The translations under genes and the position numbers were made by a program. 64,000 bases of DNA from JAFEDN01 sp963844565 (lineage in GTDB: Bacteria > Pseudomonadota > Gammaproteobacteria > Coxiellales > Coxiellaceae): the NCBI GenBank assembly GCA_963844565.1, contig CAWJON010000002.1, forward strand, positions 2,119,430 to 2,183,429, read 5' to 3'. A model generated the notes under the pieces. The model saw only the letters and a list, made by a program, of their open reading frames with translations, made no database searches and was not told the origin of the DNA. Numbering within the stretch: position 1 is the stretch's first letter; each line of letters opens with the position of its first letter. Of the stretch, positions 1 to 8,504 are shown piece by piece.

Positions 1-2
1 AT

Positions 3-902
3 TTTGATACCTTAAATTCAGATACCCCGAAATTGCTTAAAGAAAAATGGGATCGGCAAAATCCCCCAGAACTATGTCAAATCATAACGGTAAAACCTGG
101 TGACTCATCCAGAATAAAAAAAGAATTTGCAGTTCTAAATACATTGGGCCCAAATGACCGTCTTTACGAAATTTTCCATGGAAATATTGAGCAAGGTGGT
201 TTTTATGCAACTTCGGACAAAGGAACTCATTTTGATTCTTTAGAAAAACACGCTGAATTCTTAGATTCCTATCTCAATAAAAAATTGCTGACTTCAAAAC
301 CTGGGAAAACGCTTTCCATCAATTTAATTGGCTGTTATGCAGGAGCGTCCAAAAAAAATAGTAATCCATTTACTAGCGACGGCGCAGAATTCCAAGAAAC
401 TTTACATCAAAAAGGAATTTATGTGCAGGTAGTCGCCAGGAAATATGCTGTTGGTGTCTTTGTTGAAGACGATAAAGATAAGGCTAAGAAAAAAATTTAT
501 AAACAAACAGAAGTTGGAGAATGTCTTCACAAAAGAAAAGGTTCGAAAATTGTTTTCAGTATTGATGAAAAAGGAAGACAGATAGCTGAAGACGCTTATG
601 CCGTATCTTGGAAAAATAAAGTTCTTGAAAATATCTTATATTGTGCAAAAAATACTGGGAATAAAAGTAAAAGCGAAAAATTAATTGTACTACATAATGA
701 GTTTACAGATGAGAAACCAAACTATATTTTGGAGAAGATACAGGAAATTTATACCATGAAAGACTCTTTCCTGGATCTACGCTCCAAGCCAGATTTTTGG
801 AAAACTACCCACACTCGAATTATTTTTGAAGGATTAATTAAAGAAGGGAAAGATATTCTGGACAACCCTCTAACAATACACACACAAATGCAAACACTAT
901 AA
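3..902 (+). CDS. Effector-like protein with possible clan CD cysteine-protease signature (5' end outside window)
   Basis: The reading frame is open to the window edge, so the gene is probably truncated on the left; the first in-window start candidate is a TTG at 33 (289 residues from there). Numbering from that TTG, a His-Gly pair (H49-G50) follows a hydrophobic strand, and a second strand ends in LIGC (C101) followed by YAGA. Strand-HG plus strand-GC is the layout of clan CD cysteine peptidases such as the C80 toxin-processing domain. The C-terminal half is Lys/Glu-rich and unrecognised. The gene stops just before a strong bidirectional terminator. The protease assignment is a motif-level guess; a role as secreted effector is inference from composition and lineage. 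Confidence 0.5.
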   Translation, partial: FDTLNSDTPKLLKEKWDRQNPPELCQIITVKPGDSSRIKKEFAVLNTLGPNDRLYEIFHGNIEQGGFYATSDKGTHFDSLEKHAEFLDSYLNKKLLTSKPGKTLSINLIGCYAGASKKNSNPFTSDGAEFQETLHQKGIYVQVVARKYAVGVFVEDDKDKAKKKIYKQTEVGECLHKRKGSKIVFSIDEKGRQIAEDAYAVSWKNKVLENILYCAKNTGNKSKSEKLIVLHNEFTDEKPNYILEKIQEIYTMKDSFLDLRSKPDFWKTTHTRIIFEGLIKEGKDILDNPLTIHTQMQTL

Positions 903-907
903 ACAAA

Positions 908-940
908 AAAAAGGAGGAAACTTTTGATTTCCTCCTTTTT
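908..940. terminator. Bidirectional rho-independent terminator
   Basis: Perfect 13-bp stem (908-920 with 928-940) around the 7-nt loop CTTTTGA, with A-tract on the left and T-tract on the right, so it can serve both the plus-strand gene ending at 902 and the minus-strand barrel gene ending at 959. The same hairpin recurs almost identically at 2173-2205. Confidence 0.85.
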
Positions 941-958
941 AAAGATCTACAGTTTCGA

Positions 959-1963
959 TTAAAGAATTGTGTTACCGAAGTAAACGTTAACCGCTCCTTG
1001 GAATATGCTAAGCGTAGATGCCGCAGTTGCCGAGGTTTGACCAGTAACCACAAAACTACTCGGTGTAGTTGATGATACGGGATTGGTAGACACGTTAACT
1101 ACCCCATCGATAGGAGTTGTGGTAGTAACATGTCCAAAGTTAGCCCAAGAATAATCAGCACTCACCGTGACATGATTGCCAAACCAAGCTGGGAACACAA
1201 AACTTTCAACACCACCACCCAGTAAAAAAGCAGTTTTAGTTCTTTGCGTACTACTGCTACCAGATATAGTTCCATCAGTCATTACCGAGCCTAATGGTAT
1301 ATCGAAAATGCCAGCAGCTGTAGCCATAAGAGATGCATCATAGGAAGCAGTGTTGCTAATTTTCTCATTTGCCCAAACGGCGCCCAGTTTACCATACACC
1401 ATAACGGTTGGCGTTAACAACAAACCCGGTTTAAAGAAGATGCCATAGTCATTATTCATTTGAACTTTAGTGGTGGAACTGAGTGTAGTATTCTCAACAA
1501 TTGAACCCGCTATGAGTCCAGAAACACTAGTCGTGGCAACTGTAACAGGAACATTAGAAAAATTGCTTGACGAATGGTTTTGGTTACCCCACTCACCAAA
1601 CCCGGCGACACCCAAATAATATTGGTGAGCCACGGTGATGCCCAAACCGCCTTGTACACCGCCATAGCCATCCCAGCTTCCACCGTCTACACTATTGCCC
1701 ACAGAAACCGGCCCAGAACTTAACCTAAATCGGGTAGAAGCAACACCAATACCAACTACTCCACTAGTAAACGTATATGGATCAATGTTTGTTGACTGGT
1801 CTGCATCAAATGTTGCTTCATGAACTGAACCTGTTCCACCAACAAAGAAACCTGTAAAGTAATCTGGTTGTACAGGAATTATTTCAGGGCCTCCGGCCAG
1901 AACAGTTGTTGCACTGAGAATGGCTGTCAAAAAAGCGGAAGAATAAATAATTTTTTTCTTCAT
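959..1963 (-). CDS. Outer-membrane beta-barrel protein, paralogue 1
   Basis: 334 residues. An N-terminal signal peptide (KKK, hydrophobic stretch, cleavage near VLA-GG at about residue 23) is followed by the conserved mature start GGPEIIPVQPDYFTGFFVGG. The rest alternates Gly/aromatic-rich strands with Ser/Thr-rich loops and ends in VNVYFGNTIL, a typical barrel-closing strand for BAM-dependent insertion. It is a close paralogue of the next gene: signal peptide, first strand and last strand are nearly identical, while the loops differ. It is preceded by its own promoter and 5'-UTR hairpin, and followed by a terminator. The role is probably surface or porin-like; substrate unknown. Confidence 0.8.
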   Translation of the reverse strand: MKKKIIYSSAFLTAILSATTVLAGGPEIIPVQPDYFTGFFVGGTGSVHEATFDADQSTNIDPYTFTSGVVGIGVASTRFRLSSGPVSVGNSVDGGSWDGYGGVQGGLGITVAHQYYLGVAGFGEWGNQNHSSSNFSNVPVTVATTSVSGLIAGSIVENTTLSSTTKVQMNNDYGIFFKPGLLLTPTVMVYGKLGAVWANEKISNTASYDASLMATAAGIFDIPLGSVMTDGTISGSSSTQRTKTAFLLGGGVESFVFPAWFGNHVTVSADYSWANFGHVTTTTPIDGVVNVSTNPVSSTTPSSFVVTGQTSATAASTLSIFQGAVNVYFGNTIL

Positions 1964-1999
1964 AAAAATTTCCTTATAACGAAGTTAGTTAAACCAAAT

Positions 2000-2053
2000 C
2001 TGACAACCTTGTCAGTTTTCGATAAATTTAACAGATCGAAATTTAGGATACAA
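2000..2053 (-). promoter_or_regulatory. Promoter and 5'-UTR hairpin of barrel gene 1
   Basis: Read on the minus strand: -35 TTGTAT (2048-2053), 17-bp spacer, -10 TAAATT (2025-2030). The predicted transcript starts near 2018 and runs straight into the palindrome CTGACAAGGTTGTCAG (2000-2015), 37 bp before the ATG. The same promoter plus palindrome architecture precedes both other barrel genes, so it is either a transcript-stabilising 5' hairpin or an operator. Confidence 0.6.
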
Positions 2054-2172
2054 GTATTAATCCACTTTATTTTAAAATTTTTATAAAAAAAATCAAATTC
2101 AAATAAAAAATGCTTTTATTTTTTAAATATTAACAGGGTAATTTTTTATCAGAGCAAATCATAAACTATTTT

Positions 2173-2205
2173 AAAAAGGAGGAAACTTTTGATTTCCTCC
2201 TTTTT
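2173..2205. terminator. Terminator after barrel gene 2
   Basis: 13-bp stem (2173-2185 with 2193-2205) around CTTTTGA, flanked by A and T tracts; core identical to the hairpin at 908-940. It follows the stop of the minus-strand gene 2224-3231. Confidence 0.85.
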
Positions 2206-2223
2206 AAAGGTCTGCAGTTTCTA

Positions 2224-3231
2224 TTACAGAAGGCTGTTACCGAAGTAAACGTTAACAAATCCATTCAAGGTACTGAGTGAAGCACTGGCTGTCGCTGACG
2301 TTGTACCAGTAATTTGGCTGTTAAACGTGTGCTTAGTATCACTGTCAGAATCTTGATATTGCGTTGTTTCAAACCCAGCCACATTTGTGGTCGTAGTGAC
2401 ATGACCGAAGTTAGCATATCTGTAGTCAACACCCGCAGTAACACGATTACCGAAGTATCCCGGTAAAATAAATGTTTCAAACCCACCACCGACTACTAAA
2501 CCAGTTTTGGTTTGTGAACCACTGCTGCTCGAGCCGGTCGCGCTTCCAGTAATAGTGTTTTGATCGGTGATACCTCCCGCGTCAACATCATTAGCAAAAC
2601 CATTTACGTTATAGGTGGCAGTATTTTGTACTTTCAAATTTGCCCACATAGCACCTACTTCACCAAAAACCATTATTGTTGGGGTTAATAACAAACCTGG
2701 TTTGAAGATCACTCCATAGTCGTCTTGGTACGAAACGGTAGTTTTCTGTGTTAATGTGGTGTTGTTTGACAAGCTGTTGTATGCATTATCAACATTGTCC
2801 TTGTCCTCTTTATACTCAAAAGAACCTGGAGCTGAGTTGGTTGTCGTTGCAGAATTGGATTGTTTACCCCACTCACCAAATCCCAAGACACCTAAGTAAT
2901 ACACGTGCTGTACTGTAACACCCAAACCGCCTTGTACACCGCCGAAACCACCCCAAACGCCATTGGCTCCATTAAGGGATGTATAGGACGGCCCTGTGGT
3001 AAAAGCACCAGTACCCGCTACATCGTCAAACACTGTTGAGTCAAAAGCATCAATATTAGTGCTGGCATTAATGTTAAATATAGTTTCGTGAACACCACCC
3101 GTGCCACCGACAAAGAAACCCGTAAAGTAATCTGGTTGTACAGGAATTATTTCAGGGCCTCCGGCGAGGACAGTTGTTGCACTGAGAATGGCCGTCAAAA
3201 AAGCGGAAGAATAAATAATTTTTTTCTTCAT
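2224..3231 (-). CDS. Outer-membrane beta-barrel protein, paralogue 2
   Basis: 335 residues. The first 45 or so residues are almost identical to paralogue 1 (same signal peptide and GGPEIIPVQPDYFTGFFVGG start), and the C-terminus VNVYFGNSLL is nearly so. The middle has diverged, with an acidic loop (KEDKDNVDNAYN region) and Ser/Gly-rich loops that look surface-exposed. The duplication includes the promoter, 5'-UTR palindrome and terminator, so a whole transcription unit was copied. Conserved ends with hypervariable loops fit antigenic or phage-receptor diversification, which is inference. Confidence 0.8.
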   Translation of the reverse strand: MKKKIIYSSAFLTAILSATTVLAGGPEIIPVQPDYFTGFFVGGTGGVHETIFNINASTNIDAFDSTVFDDVAGTGAFTTGPSYTSLNGANGVWGGFGGVQGGLGVTVQHVYYLGVLGFGEWGKQSNSATTTNSAPGSFEYKEDKDNVDNAYNSLSNNTTLTQKTTVSYQDDYGVIFKPGLLLTPTIMVFGEVGAMWANLKVQNTATYNVNGFANDVDAGGITDQNTITGSATGSSSSGSQTKTGLVVGGGFETFILPGYFGNRVTAGVDYRYANFGHVTTTTNVAGFETTQYQDSDSDTKHTFNSQITGTTSATASASLSTLNGFVNVYFGNSLL

Positions 3232-3266
3232 AAAAATTTCCTTATAAAAAGTCAGTTAAACCAAAT

Positions 3267-3321
3267 CTGACAACCCTTGTCAGTTTTCGGTAACTTTAGC
3301 AGAACAAATTTTAAGATGCAA
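3267..3321 (-). promoter_or_regulatory. Promoter and 5'-UTR hairpin of barrel gene 2
   Basis: Minus strand: -35 TTGCAT (3316-3321), 17-bp spacer, -10 TAAAGT (3293-3298); palindrome CTGACAAGGGTTGTCAG at 3267-3283, starting a few bases after the predicted transcription start. Spacing to the ATG at 3231 matches that of gene 1. The remaining intergenic stretch up to 3573 is AT-rich with no gene. Confidence 0.6.
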
Positions 3322-3573
3322 GTGTTAATCCACTTTTTTTAATATTTTTCTAAAAAAAATAAATTTAAATACAAAATGTCTTTTTATAAAACATTTTAAG
3401 ATTTTTTTTTAAACATTAATGGGGTAACTTTTTATCAGAGCAAATTATAAACTATTTTTGTTGATAACAATCAACCTGTAGAGATATCTTTTGAGCTTAA
3501 AATATTTAATTTGAACGTATGATCTCAGAACATAATTGTAAGAGCTAAATTTTAAAAGGGAAAATGACGCAAA

Positions 3574-3601
3574 AAAAAGGAGGAAATAAATCCTCCTTTT
3601 T
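3574..3601. terminator. Terminator after barrel gene 3
   Basis: 11-bp stem AAAAAGGAGGA/TCCTCCTTTTT (3574-3584 with 3591-3601), loop AATAAA. It is related to the other two barrel terminators but with a shorter stem and another loop. It sits directly after the stop of the gene at 3619-4473. Confidence 0.8.
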
Positions 3602-3618
3602 CAGTACAGCTTTAAAAA

Positions 3619-4473
3619 CTAAATCAAATTACTACCAAAGTAGACGTTAACGCCACCTTTAAAGGAACTTTGATCGGCTCTAACCTTTTCGTTAAAGTTA
3701 GTTTGACTAACAGTTGTAACATCATCCGTAGTCACATCAAGAACTGGTACCGTTGGCGCATTGACAGTGCCATAATCCGCAAAGGTATATTCACCAAATA
3801 ATGAAACCATTTTGCCCCACACAAACTGTTCACCACCAAATCCCCAAAGGAACGCGCTTCGTGTCCCTTGATGGCTGGAGCTGGCAATCGGAGTTATTGT
3901 GTTTAAACCCGTGACATCGCTGTGAGTGGTGGCAGAGATATCTTGAGTGGCAGTAATATCTGCCCATGCTATACCCAATTTAGTGTAGAACATTGTAGCT
4001 GGTGTCACTAACACACCCAATTTGGCCACTACGCCGTAAGAGTCTCCAAACTTAGCTTTATAATTAAGATTGCTAGTAGTCCCAGAATCCACGTCTACAA
4101 AAGTTCCTGAAGAGGTTTGCGTAGTGGAACCAAAATCACCAAAACCTTGAACACCTAGGTAGTAACGTCTCCAAAGGACTCTACCCCAACCACCTTGAAT
4201 ACCACCGTAACCTGATAATGTTTGGCCACCGCCATCAATACTAGTAACTGTGGTAAAGGTGTTTGTCAGAACGTTGACATTTGGATTAAAACTAACACTA
4301 CCATCAATATTAAAACTGACATGCTGGAAACTACCGTCGCCACCAAAATAAAAACCAGTAAAAAAATCTGGCATTAATTTTGGCGGGAGAAAAGTTTCGG
4401 GACCGCCCGCGAAAGCAGACGAGATTCCTATTGTTGCAGCAAAAGCAGCAGCGAAAGCTAATTTTTTGTTCAT
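3619..4473 (-). CDS. Outer-membrane beta-barrel protein, paralogue 3
   Basis: 284 residues, a more distant member of the family. The signal peptide is cleaved near AFA-GGPE, and the mature start GGPETFLPPKLMPDFFTGFYFGG aligns with the conserved start of paralogues 1 and 2. The C-terminus GGVNVYFGSNLI is the same closing strand. Shared internal landmarks include the GYGGIQGG, YYLGVQGFGDFG and KLGVLVTPATMFYTKLG blocks. It is shorter because several loops are reduced. It has its own promoter, 5'-UTR palindrome and terminator. Confidence 0.8.
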   Translation of the reverse strand: MNKKLAFAAAFAATIGISSAFAGGPETFLPPKLMPDFFTGFYFGGDGSFQHVSFNIDGSVSFNPNVNVLTNTFTTVTSIDGGGQTLSGYGGIQGGWGRVLWRRYYLGVQGFGDFGSTTQTSSGTFVDVDSGTTSNLNYKAKFGDSYGVVAKLGVLVTPATMFYTKLGIAWADITATQDISATTHSDVTGLNTITPIASSSHQGTRSAFLWGFGGEQFVWGKMVSLFGEYTFADYGTVNAPTVPVLDVTTDDVTTVSQTNFNEKVRADQSSFKGGVNVYFGSNLI

Positions 4474-4509
4474 AATTATTTCCTATAAATTTTTTGCAAA
4501 GTGGCTCAA

Positions 4510-4562
4510 GCTGACCCCTTGTCAGCAAAACGCATTCTAACCAGATATTTTGAGCAGCGCAA
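4510..4562 (-). promoter_or_regulatory. Promoter and 5'-UTR hairpin of barrel gene 3
   Basis: Minus strand: -35 TTGCGC (4557-4562), 17-bp spacer, -10 TAGAAT (4534-4539). The hairpin GCTGACAAGGGGTCAGC occupies 4510-4526, right at the predicted transcript start. The CTGAC...GTCAG arms are those of the other two genes although the family members have diverged strongly, which argues that the element is kept by selection. Confidence 0.55.
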
Positions 4563-4717
4563 GAAAAAAAATTTCAAAAATTAATTTATTTTACTGATAG
4601 CGCATTTTGGGCGTTAAATCTGAATTTGAGAACATATTATTGGCATAGAATAAACTTTCACCAAATAATGCGTGCTTTATAGACAAAAATTTTATTGGGA
4701 CTGGAATTCAATTACAA

Positions 4718-5134
4718 TTATGCAATAAGCTTGCATTTCATCATTATCTTCTGGAGTTCCTCAATAATTGCATAATTAGCAGGTAAGAAATTTAACGTTT
4801 GCAACTGATGTAAATTTTTCCACATTATGGTTTGCCCTTCTTTGCCTACTGCAATACCTGAATATTTTTTTACTAACCATGGATACAATTTAACCAAATA
4901 TAATGGGTAATCATGTAACAAATTGGTTAACGATTCCGCTTCATTTACTTCAATATCCACTTCCTCGATTAATTCTCGGCATAAAGCTTGATAGCTATTT
5001 TCCCCAAGTTCTAGTTTTCCACCTGGAAATTCCCAAAAACCTCCAAGCGCTTGATGCTGCGCCCGGAAAGACAAAAGAATCTCTTGTTTTTCATTGCAGA
5101 TGATGCCGACAGAAACTTCAATTATTTTTTTCAT
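4718..5134 (-). CDS. mutT: MutT-type Nudix hydrolase (8-oxo-dGTP diphosphatase)
   Basis: 138 residues, the usual size of MutT. The Nudix box is complete in its catalytic part: G39, E45, R53-E54-L55, E57-E58 (GX5EX7REUXEE), preceded by FWEFPGGK; the usual Gly two residues after the EE pair is Asp60. MutT hydrolyses 8-oxo-dGTP to the monophosphate and prevents A-to-C transversions. The gene stands alone, convergent with nothing and divergent from fis. A different Nudix substrate cannot be excluded, but the WEFPGGK-LE-GE spacing is typical of MutT. Confidence 0.75.
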   Translation of the reverse strand: MKKIIEVSVGIICNEKQEILLSFRAQHQALGGFWEFPGGKLELGENSYQALCRELIEEVDIEVNEAESLTNLLHDYPLYLVKLYPWLVKKYSGIAVGKEGQTIMWKNLHQLQTLNFLPANYAIIEELQKIMMKCKLIA

Positions 5135-5225
5135 CCTCTCATTATAAAGTAACTGATAGAAAACCTATAGCACGCCCGATCAATTGGCTTGCCCATGTAC
5201 AGGATTTAAAACATCCCCCGGGGTA

Positions 5226-5288
5226 TTGTATCCTTTCAAGTCAGTGGTATAATGGTCAAATATTGGCATTGCACTGCAATGCCAATAT
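5226..5288 (+). promoter_or_regulatory. fis-purH-purD promoter with a 29-bp palindrome at the transcript start
   Basis: Plus strand: -35 TTGTAT (5226-5231), 16-bp spacer, extended -10 TGGTATAAT (hexamer 5248-5253). The predicted start, near 5260, is the first base of a perfect interrupted palindrome, ATATTGGCATTGCA-C-TGCAATGCCAATAT (5260-5288). A one-base centre suits a dimeric repressor operator better than an RNA hairpin. The ribosome-binding site AAGGAG follows at 5317. Confidence 0.65.
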
Positions 5289-5327
5289 TATGGCTCGCAT
5301 AAAAAATAATTACCAAAGGAGTAGGAA

Positions 5328-5639
5328 ATGGCAACAACTGTCGATGAAACAACCTCAGTGGTATTAGAAACCCCAGTTAATATCAGTAGTCAATCGTTAC
5401 GAAATAGCGTTCGCGAATCTTTGCGTCAATATTTCATACGTTTAGAAGGGCAAGCGCCTTCTGAATTGCACAAACTGGTATTAAACGAAGTTGAACATCC
5501 ATTGATCGAAATGGTTTTACAGTACACTGGCCAAAATCAAAGCAAAGCAGCGAAGTACTTGGGTGTTAGCCGCGGTACTTTACGTAAGAAAATGGCAGAG
5601 TATGATCTATTTAAAAATAGAATAGCCGATCAAGATTAG
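5328..5639 (+). CDS. fis: DNA-binding protein Fis
   Basis: 103 residues, close to the 98 of E. coli Fis. The C-terminal helix-turn-helix is clear: ALVLQYTGQNQSKAAKY-type helices, here MVLQYTGQNQSKAAKYLGVS and RGTLRKKMAEYDLF (about residues 64-98). Fis is a nucleoid-associated dimer that bends DNA and activates rRNA and other growth-linked promoters. Here it heads the transcription unit fis-purH-purD rather than following dusB as in enterics; purH starts 6 bp after its stop, so Fis is co-expressed with purine synthesis. Confidence 0.93.
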   Translation: MATTVDETTSVVLETPVNISSQSLRNSVRESLRQYFIRLEGQAPSELHKLVLNEVEHPLIEMVLQYTGQNQSKAAKYLGVSRGTLRKKMAEYDLFKNRIADQD

Positions 5640-5644
5640 GGTGG

Positions 5645-7210
5645 ATGGAAAAACAACAATACCTCATTCAGCGCGCCCTTATCAGCGTTTCGGATAAAAC
5701 TGGTTTATTACCATTTGTACATGAGCTCGTTGCTAGTGGCATTCAAATATTAGCCACTGGCGGCACGGCTCAATTTCTGCTCCAACATCAGTATCCCGTG
5801 ATTCAGGTATCTGACTACACCGGTTTTCCAGAAATTATGGATGGTCGAGTCAAGACATTACATCCAAAAATTTTTTCCGGATTGCTCCAAAGACCTGACA
5901 TTGATCAACTCTATGCTCAAAATGAATCGATTCAGCCCATTGATTTGCTGATTGTAAACTTATACCCGTTTGCAGAGACCATCGCTAAACCCGATTGTCA
6001 ATTTGATGAGGCCATTGAAAAAATTGATATCGGCGGCCCCGCTATGCTACGCGCCGCCGCCAAGAATCATCAGAATCTAACGGTTATTTTTGATCCTAAT
6101 GACTATGACGTCGTGCTGACGGAAATTAAACAGAACCGCAACACCACTCTGCACTTACGACGTTCTCTAGCGGCTAAGGTTTTTGCCTACACCGCTCAAT
6201 ATGACCAAGCTATTTATTCATACCTGGCTTCTTTCGATGATAAAACAGCATTCCGTGATCAATTTCAACTGCAGCTACAAAAAAAACAAGATTTACGTTA
6301 TGGTGAAAATCCTCACCAAGCAGCCGCTTTTTATACTAATTTAAAAGATTATCCAGGTCCGTTAGCCGAAACAAAATTATTGCAAGGCAAACCGTTATCG
6401 TATTGCAATTTGCTCGACAGCGATACTGCTTTAAATATAGTGAGTCATTTGAATTCTGATTTAGCGGCTTGCGTTATCGTCAAACATGCTAGTCCCTGCG
6501 GTGTAGCGGAAGCTAAAGATTTACATTCTGCTTACCAAAATGCTTTGGCAAGTGATCCCATTTCCGCTTTTGGCGGAATTATTGCTGTTAATCGCCCTTT
6601 AGACAAAGAAACAGCAGAGGTCATGTTAGGCCAATCATTAATTGAAGTTATTCTAGCGCCTAGCATCCCTTCCTCTGTTTTAGCTTTATTTAATCATAAA
6701 CCAAACTGGCGACTGTTAACCTACCCTATGCACAGTTTTGCGTCCAACTTAACCATGCAAAGTGTCAATGGCGGATTGTTGATCCAACAAGTCGATCCCA
6801 TTATAGATGACCCAAGCTCATGGAAAGTTGTGAGCACTAAACAACCCAGCACACAAGAATTGACTGATTTGCAATTTGCTTGGCGAGTTGCTGCATTTAC
6901 AAAATCCAACGCCATCGTTATTGCAAAAAACCAACAAACCTTAGGCATTGGCGGCGGACAAACCAGTCGCGTATTCAGCGCTGAAATTGCCATTTTAAAA
7001 GCTCGAGAGCAGCAGCACAGCATACACTCAGCAGTTGCTGCTTCAGACGGTTTTTTTCCATTTGCCGACGGAGCCACAACTCTGGCTAGAGCTGGAATTC
7101 GTGCGATCATTCAGCCTGGCGGCTCAAAAAGAGATCAGGAAGTAATTGCCGCCGCCGATTTAGCTGGAATTGTCATGATATTCACAGGAACTCGTCATTT
7201 TAGACATTAA
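5645..7210 (+). CDS. purH: Bifunctional AICAR formyltransferase / IMP cyclohydrolase
   Basis: 521 residues, full length. The N-terminal MGS-like IMP cyclohydrolase domain (about 1-190) has RALISVSDKTGL, ATGGTA and the KTLHPKI segment. The C-terminal transformylase domain carries DLRYGENPHQ, VKHASPCGVA with the catalytic Lys-His pair, and GGGQTSRV. It catalyses the last two steps of de novo purine synthesis, AICAR to FAICAR to IMP, in the cytoplasm. It is tightly coupled to fis upstream and purD downstream (13-bp gap). Confidence 0.96.
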   Translation: MEKQQYLIQRALISVSDKTGLLPFVHELVASGIQILATGGTAQFLLQHQYPVIQVSDYTGFPEIMDGRVKTLHPKIFSGLLQRPDIDQLYAQNESIQPIDLLIVNLYPFAETIAKPDCQFDEAIEKIDIGGPAMLRAAAKNHQNLTVIFDPNDYDVVLTEIKQNRNTTLHLRRSLAAKVFAYTAQYDQAIYSYLASFDDKTAFRDQFQLQLQKKQDLRYGENPHQAAAFYTNLKDYPGPLAETKLLQGKPLSYCNLLDSDTALNIVSHLNSDLAACVIVKHASPCGVAEAKDLHSAYQNALASDPISAFGGIIAVNRPLDKETAEVMLGQSLIEVILAPSIPSSVLALFNHKPNWRLLTYPMHSFASNLTMQSVNGGLLIQQVDPIIDDPSSWKVVSTKQPSTQELTDLQFAWRVAAFTKSNAIVIAKNQQTLGIGGGQTSRVFSAEIAILKAREQQHSIHSAVAASDGFFPFADGATTLARAGIRAIIQPGGSKRDQEVIAAADLAGIVMIFTGTRHFRH

Positions 7211-7223
7211 TCTCGGAAATTTT

Positions 7224-8501
7224 ATGTCGCTAAAATTAAATGTTTTGATTATTGGCTCCGGCGGACGCGAACATGCTTTGGCTTGGAAAATTGCACAATC
7301 TGATCAAGTGAAACAAATCTGGGTTGCTCCCGGTAATGCCGGAACTAGCATAGAACCTAAAGTAGCGAATGTAGAATTAGCAGTAACCGATGTTGAAGGA
7401 TTGATAAAATTTGCAAAAGAAAAAAATATTAATTTAGTGGTTGTAGGACCCGAGATGGCACTAGCTGCAGGAGTGACAGACGCTTTTTCTTTAGCACAAA
7501 TTCCTTGTTTTGGGCCGACCCGTTATGTCGCTCAGTTGGAAACCTCTAAAGTTTTTAGTAAAGCTTTTATGCAAGAACTTCATATTCCGACAGCAAAATA
7601 TGCTTGTTTTTCTAACAAGCAATCAGCTTGGAATTATCTTTTAAATGTCAGTTATCCAATTGTGATTAAAGCTGATGGGCTGGCTGCTGGCAAAGGCGTG
7701 ATCATTGCTCAAACTATAAATGAAGCAAAAGAAACCGTCGCCGCAATTTTGGAAAAAAAACGTTTTGGAGAGGCCGGCAATCAAGTGGTGATTGAAGAGT
7801 TTCTAGAAGGAACAGAAATGAGCTTTATTGTGATGACAGATGGCGAACACATTTTACCCTTAGCCAGCAGTAAAGATCACAAACGCCGCGATGATTTTGA
7901 CCAAGGGCCTAATACCGGCGGCATGGGTGCTTTTTCGCCGGCGCCGCAAATAACTCCTCAGCTGGAAAAAACAATTTTAAACGATATCATTCAACCGGTA
8001 ATTGATGGTTTCAATCGCATGGGTAAACCTTATGTTGGATTTCTTTACGCCGGCTTAATGATAAATAAAGAAGGAAAGCCATTGACGCTTGAATTCAATT
8101 GTCGTTTAGGTGATCCCGAAACTCAACCGATTTTAATGCGATTACAAACTGATTTAATTGATTTGATCTTAGATGCTTTATCCGGAAAATTAGATCAAAC
8201 CCGTATCGCTTGGGATTCTCGACCCGCTTTAACTGTCGTTTTAGCTGCTGCAGGTTATCCAGATTCTTATGAAACCGGTAAAACTTTAAATTTACCTTCT
8301 TCCATTAGTGCTAACCCGATTGATAAAGTTTTCCACGCCGGCACTAAAAATAATCATGAAGTGGTGATGACTAACGGTGGCCGAGTACTTGCTGTCACCG
8401 CACTCGGAAATGACCTAACAGACGCCAGAAAAAATGCCTATAGCCTAGTAAAAAAAGTGGTGTGGGCCGATTGTCTTTATCGAACCGATATTGGCATTTG
8501 A
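7224..8501 (+). CDS. purD: Phosphoribosylamine-glycine ligase
   Basis: 425 residues, normal length for PurD (GARS). It contains the N-terminal VLIIGSGGREHALAWK signature, the ATP-grasp core with KADGLAAGKGV, and the metal/ATP-binding LEFNCRLGDPETQ block. It makes glycinamide ribonucleotide from phosphoribosylamine, glycine and ATP. As the last gene of fis-purH-purD it ends 4 bp from a convergent minus-strand gene, with no separate terminator visible. Confidence 0.96.
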   Translation: MSLKLNVLIIGSGGREHALAWKIAQSDQVKQIWVAPGNAGTSIEPKVANVELAVTDVEGLIKFAKEKNINLVVVGPEMALAAGVTDAFSLAQIPCFGPTRYVAQLETSKVFSKAFMQELHIPTAKYACFSNKQSAWNYLLNVSYPIVIKADGLAAGKGVIIAQTINEAKETVAAILEKKRFGEAGNQVVIEEFLEGTEMSFIVMTDGEHILPLASSKDHKRRDDFDQGPNTGGMGAFSPAPQITPQLEKTILNDIIQPVIDGFNRMGKPYVGFLYAGLMINKEGKPLTLEFNCRLGDPETQPILMRLQTDLIDLILDALSGKLDQTRIAWDSRPALTVVLAAAGYPDSYETGKTLNLPSSISANPIDKVFHAGTKNNHEVVMTNGGRVLAVTALGNDLTDARKNAYSLVKKVVWADCLYRTDIGI

Positions 8502-8504
8502 TAC

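Noticed and set aside
6721..7110. 129-residue minus-strand frame opposite purH
   Set aside because: Shadow of the purH coding sequence; no start context of its own.
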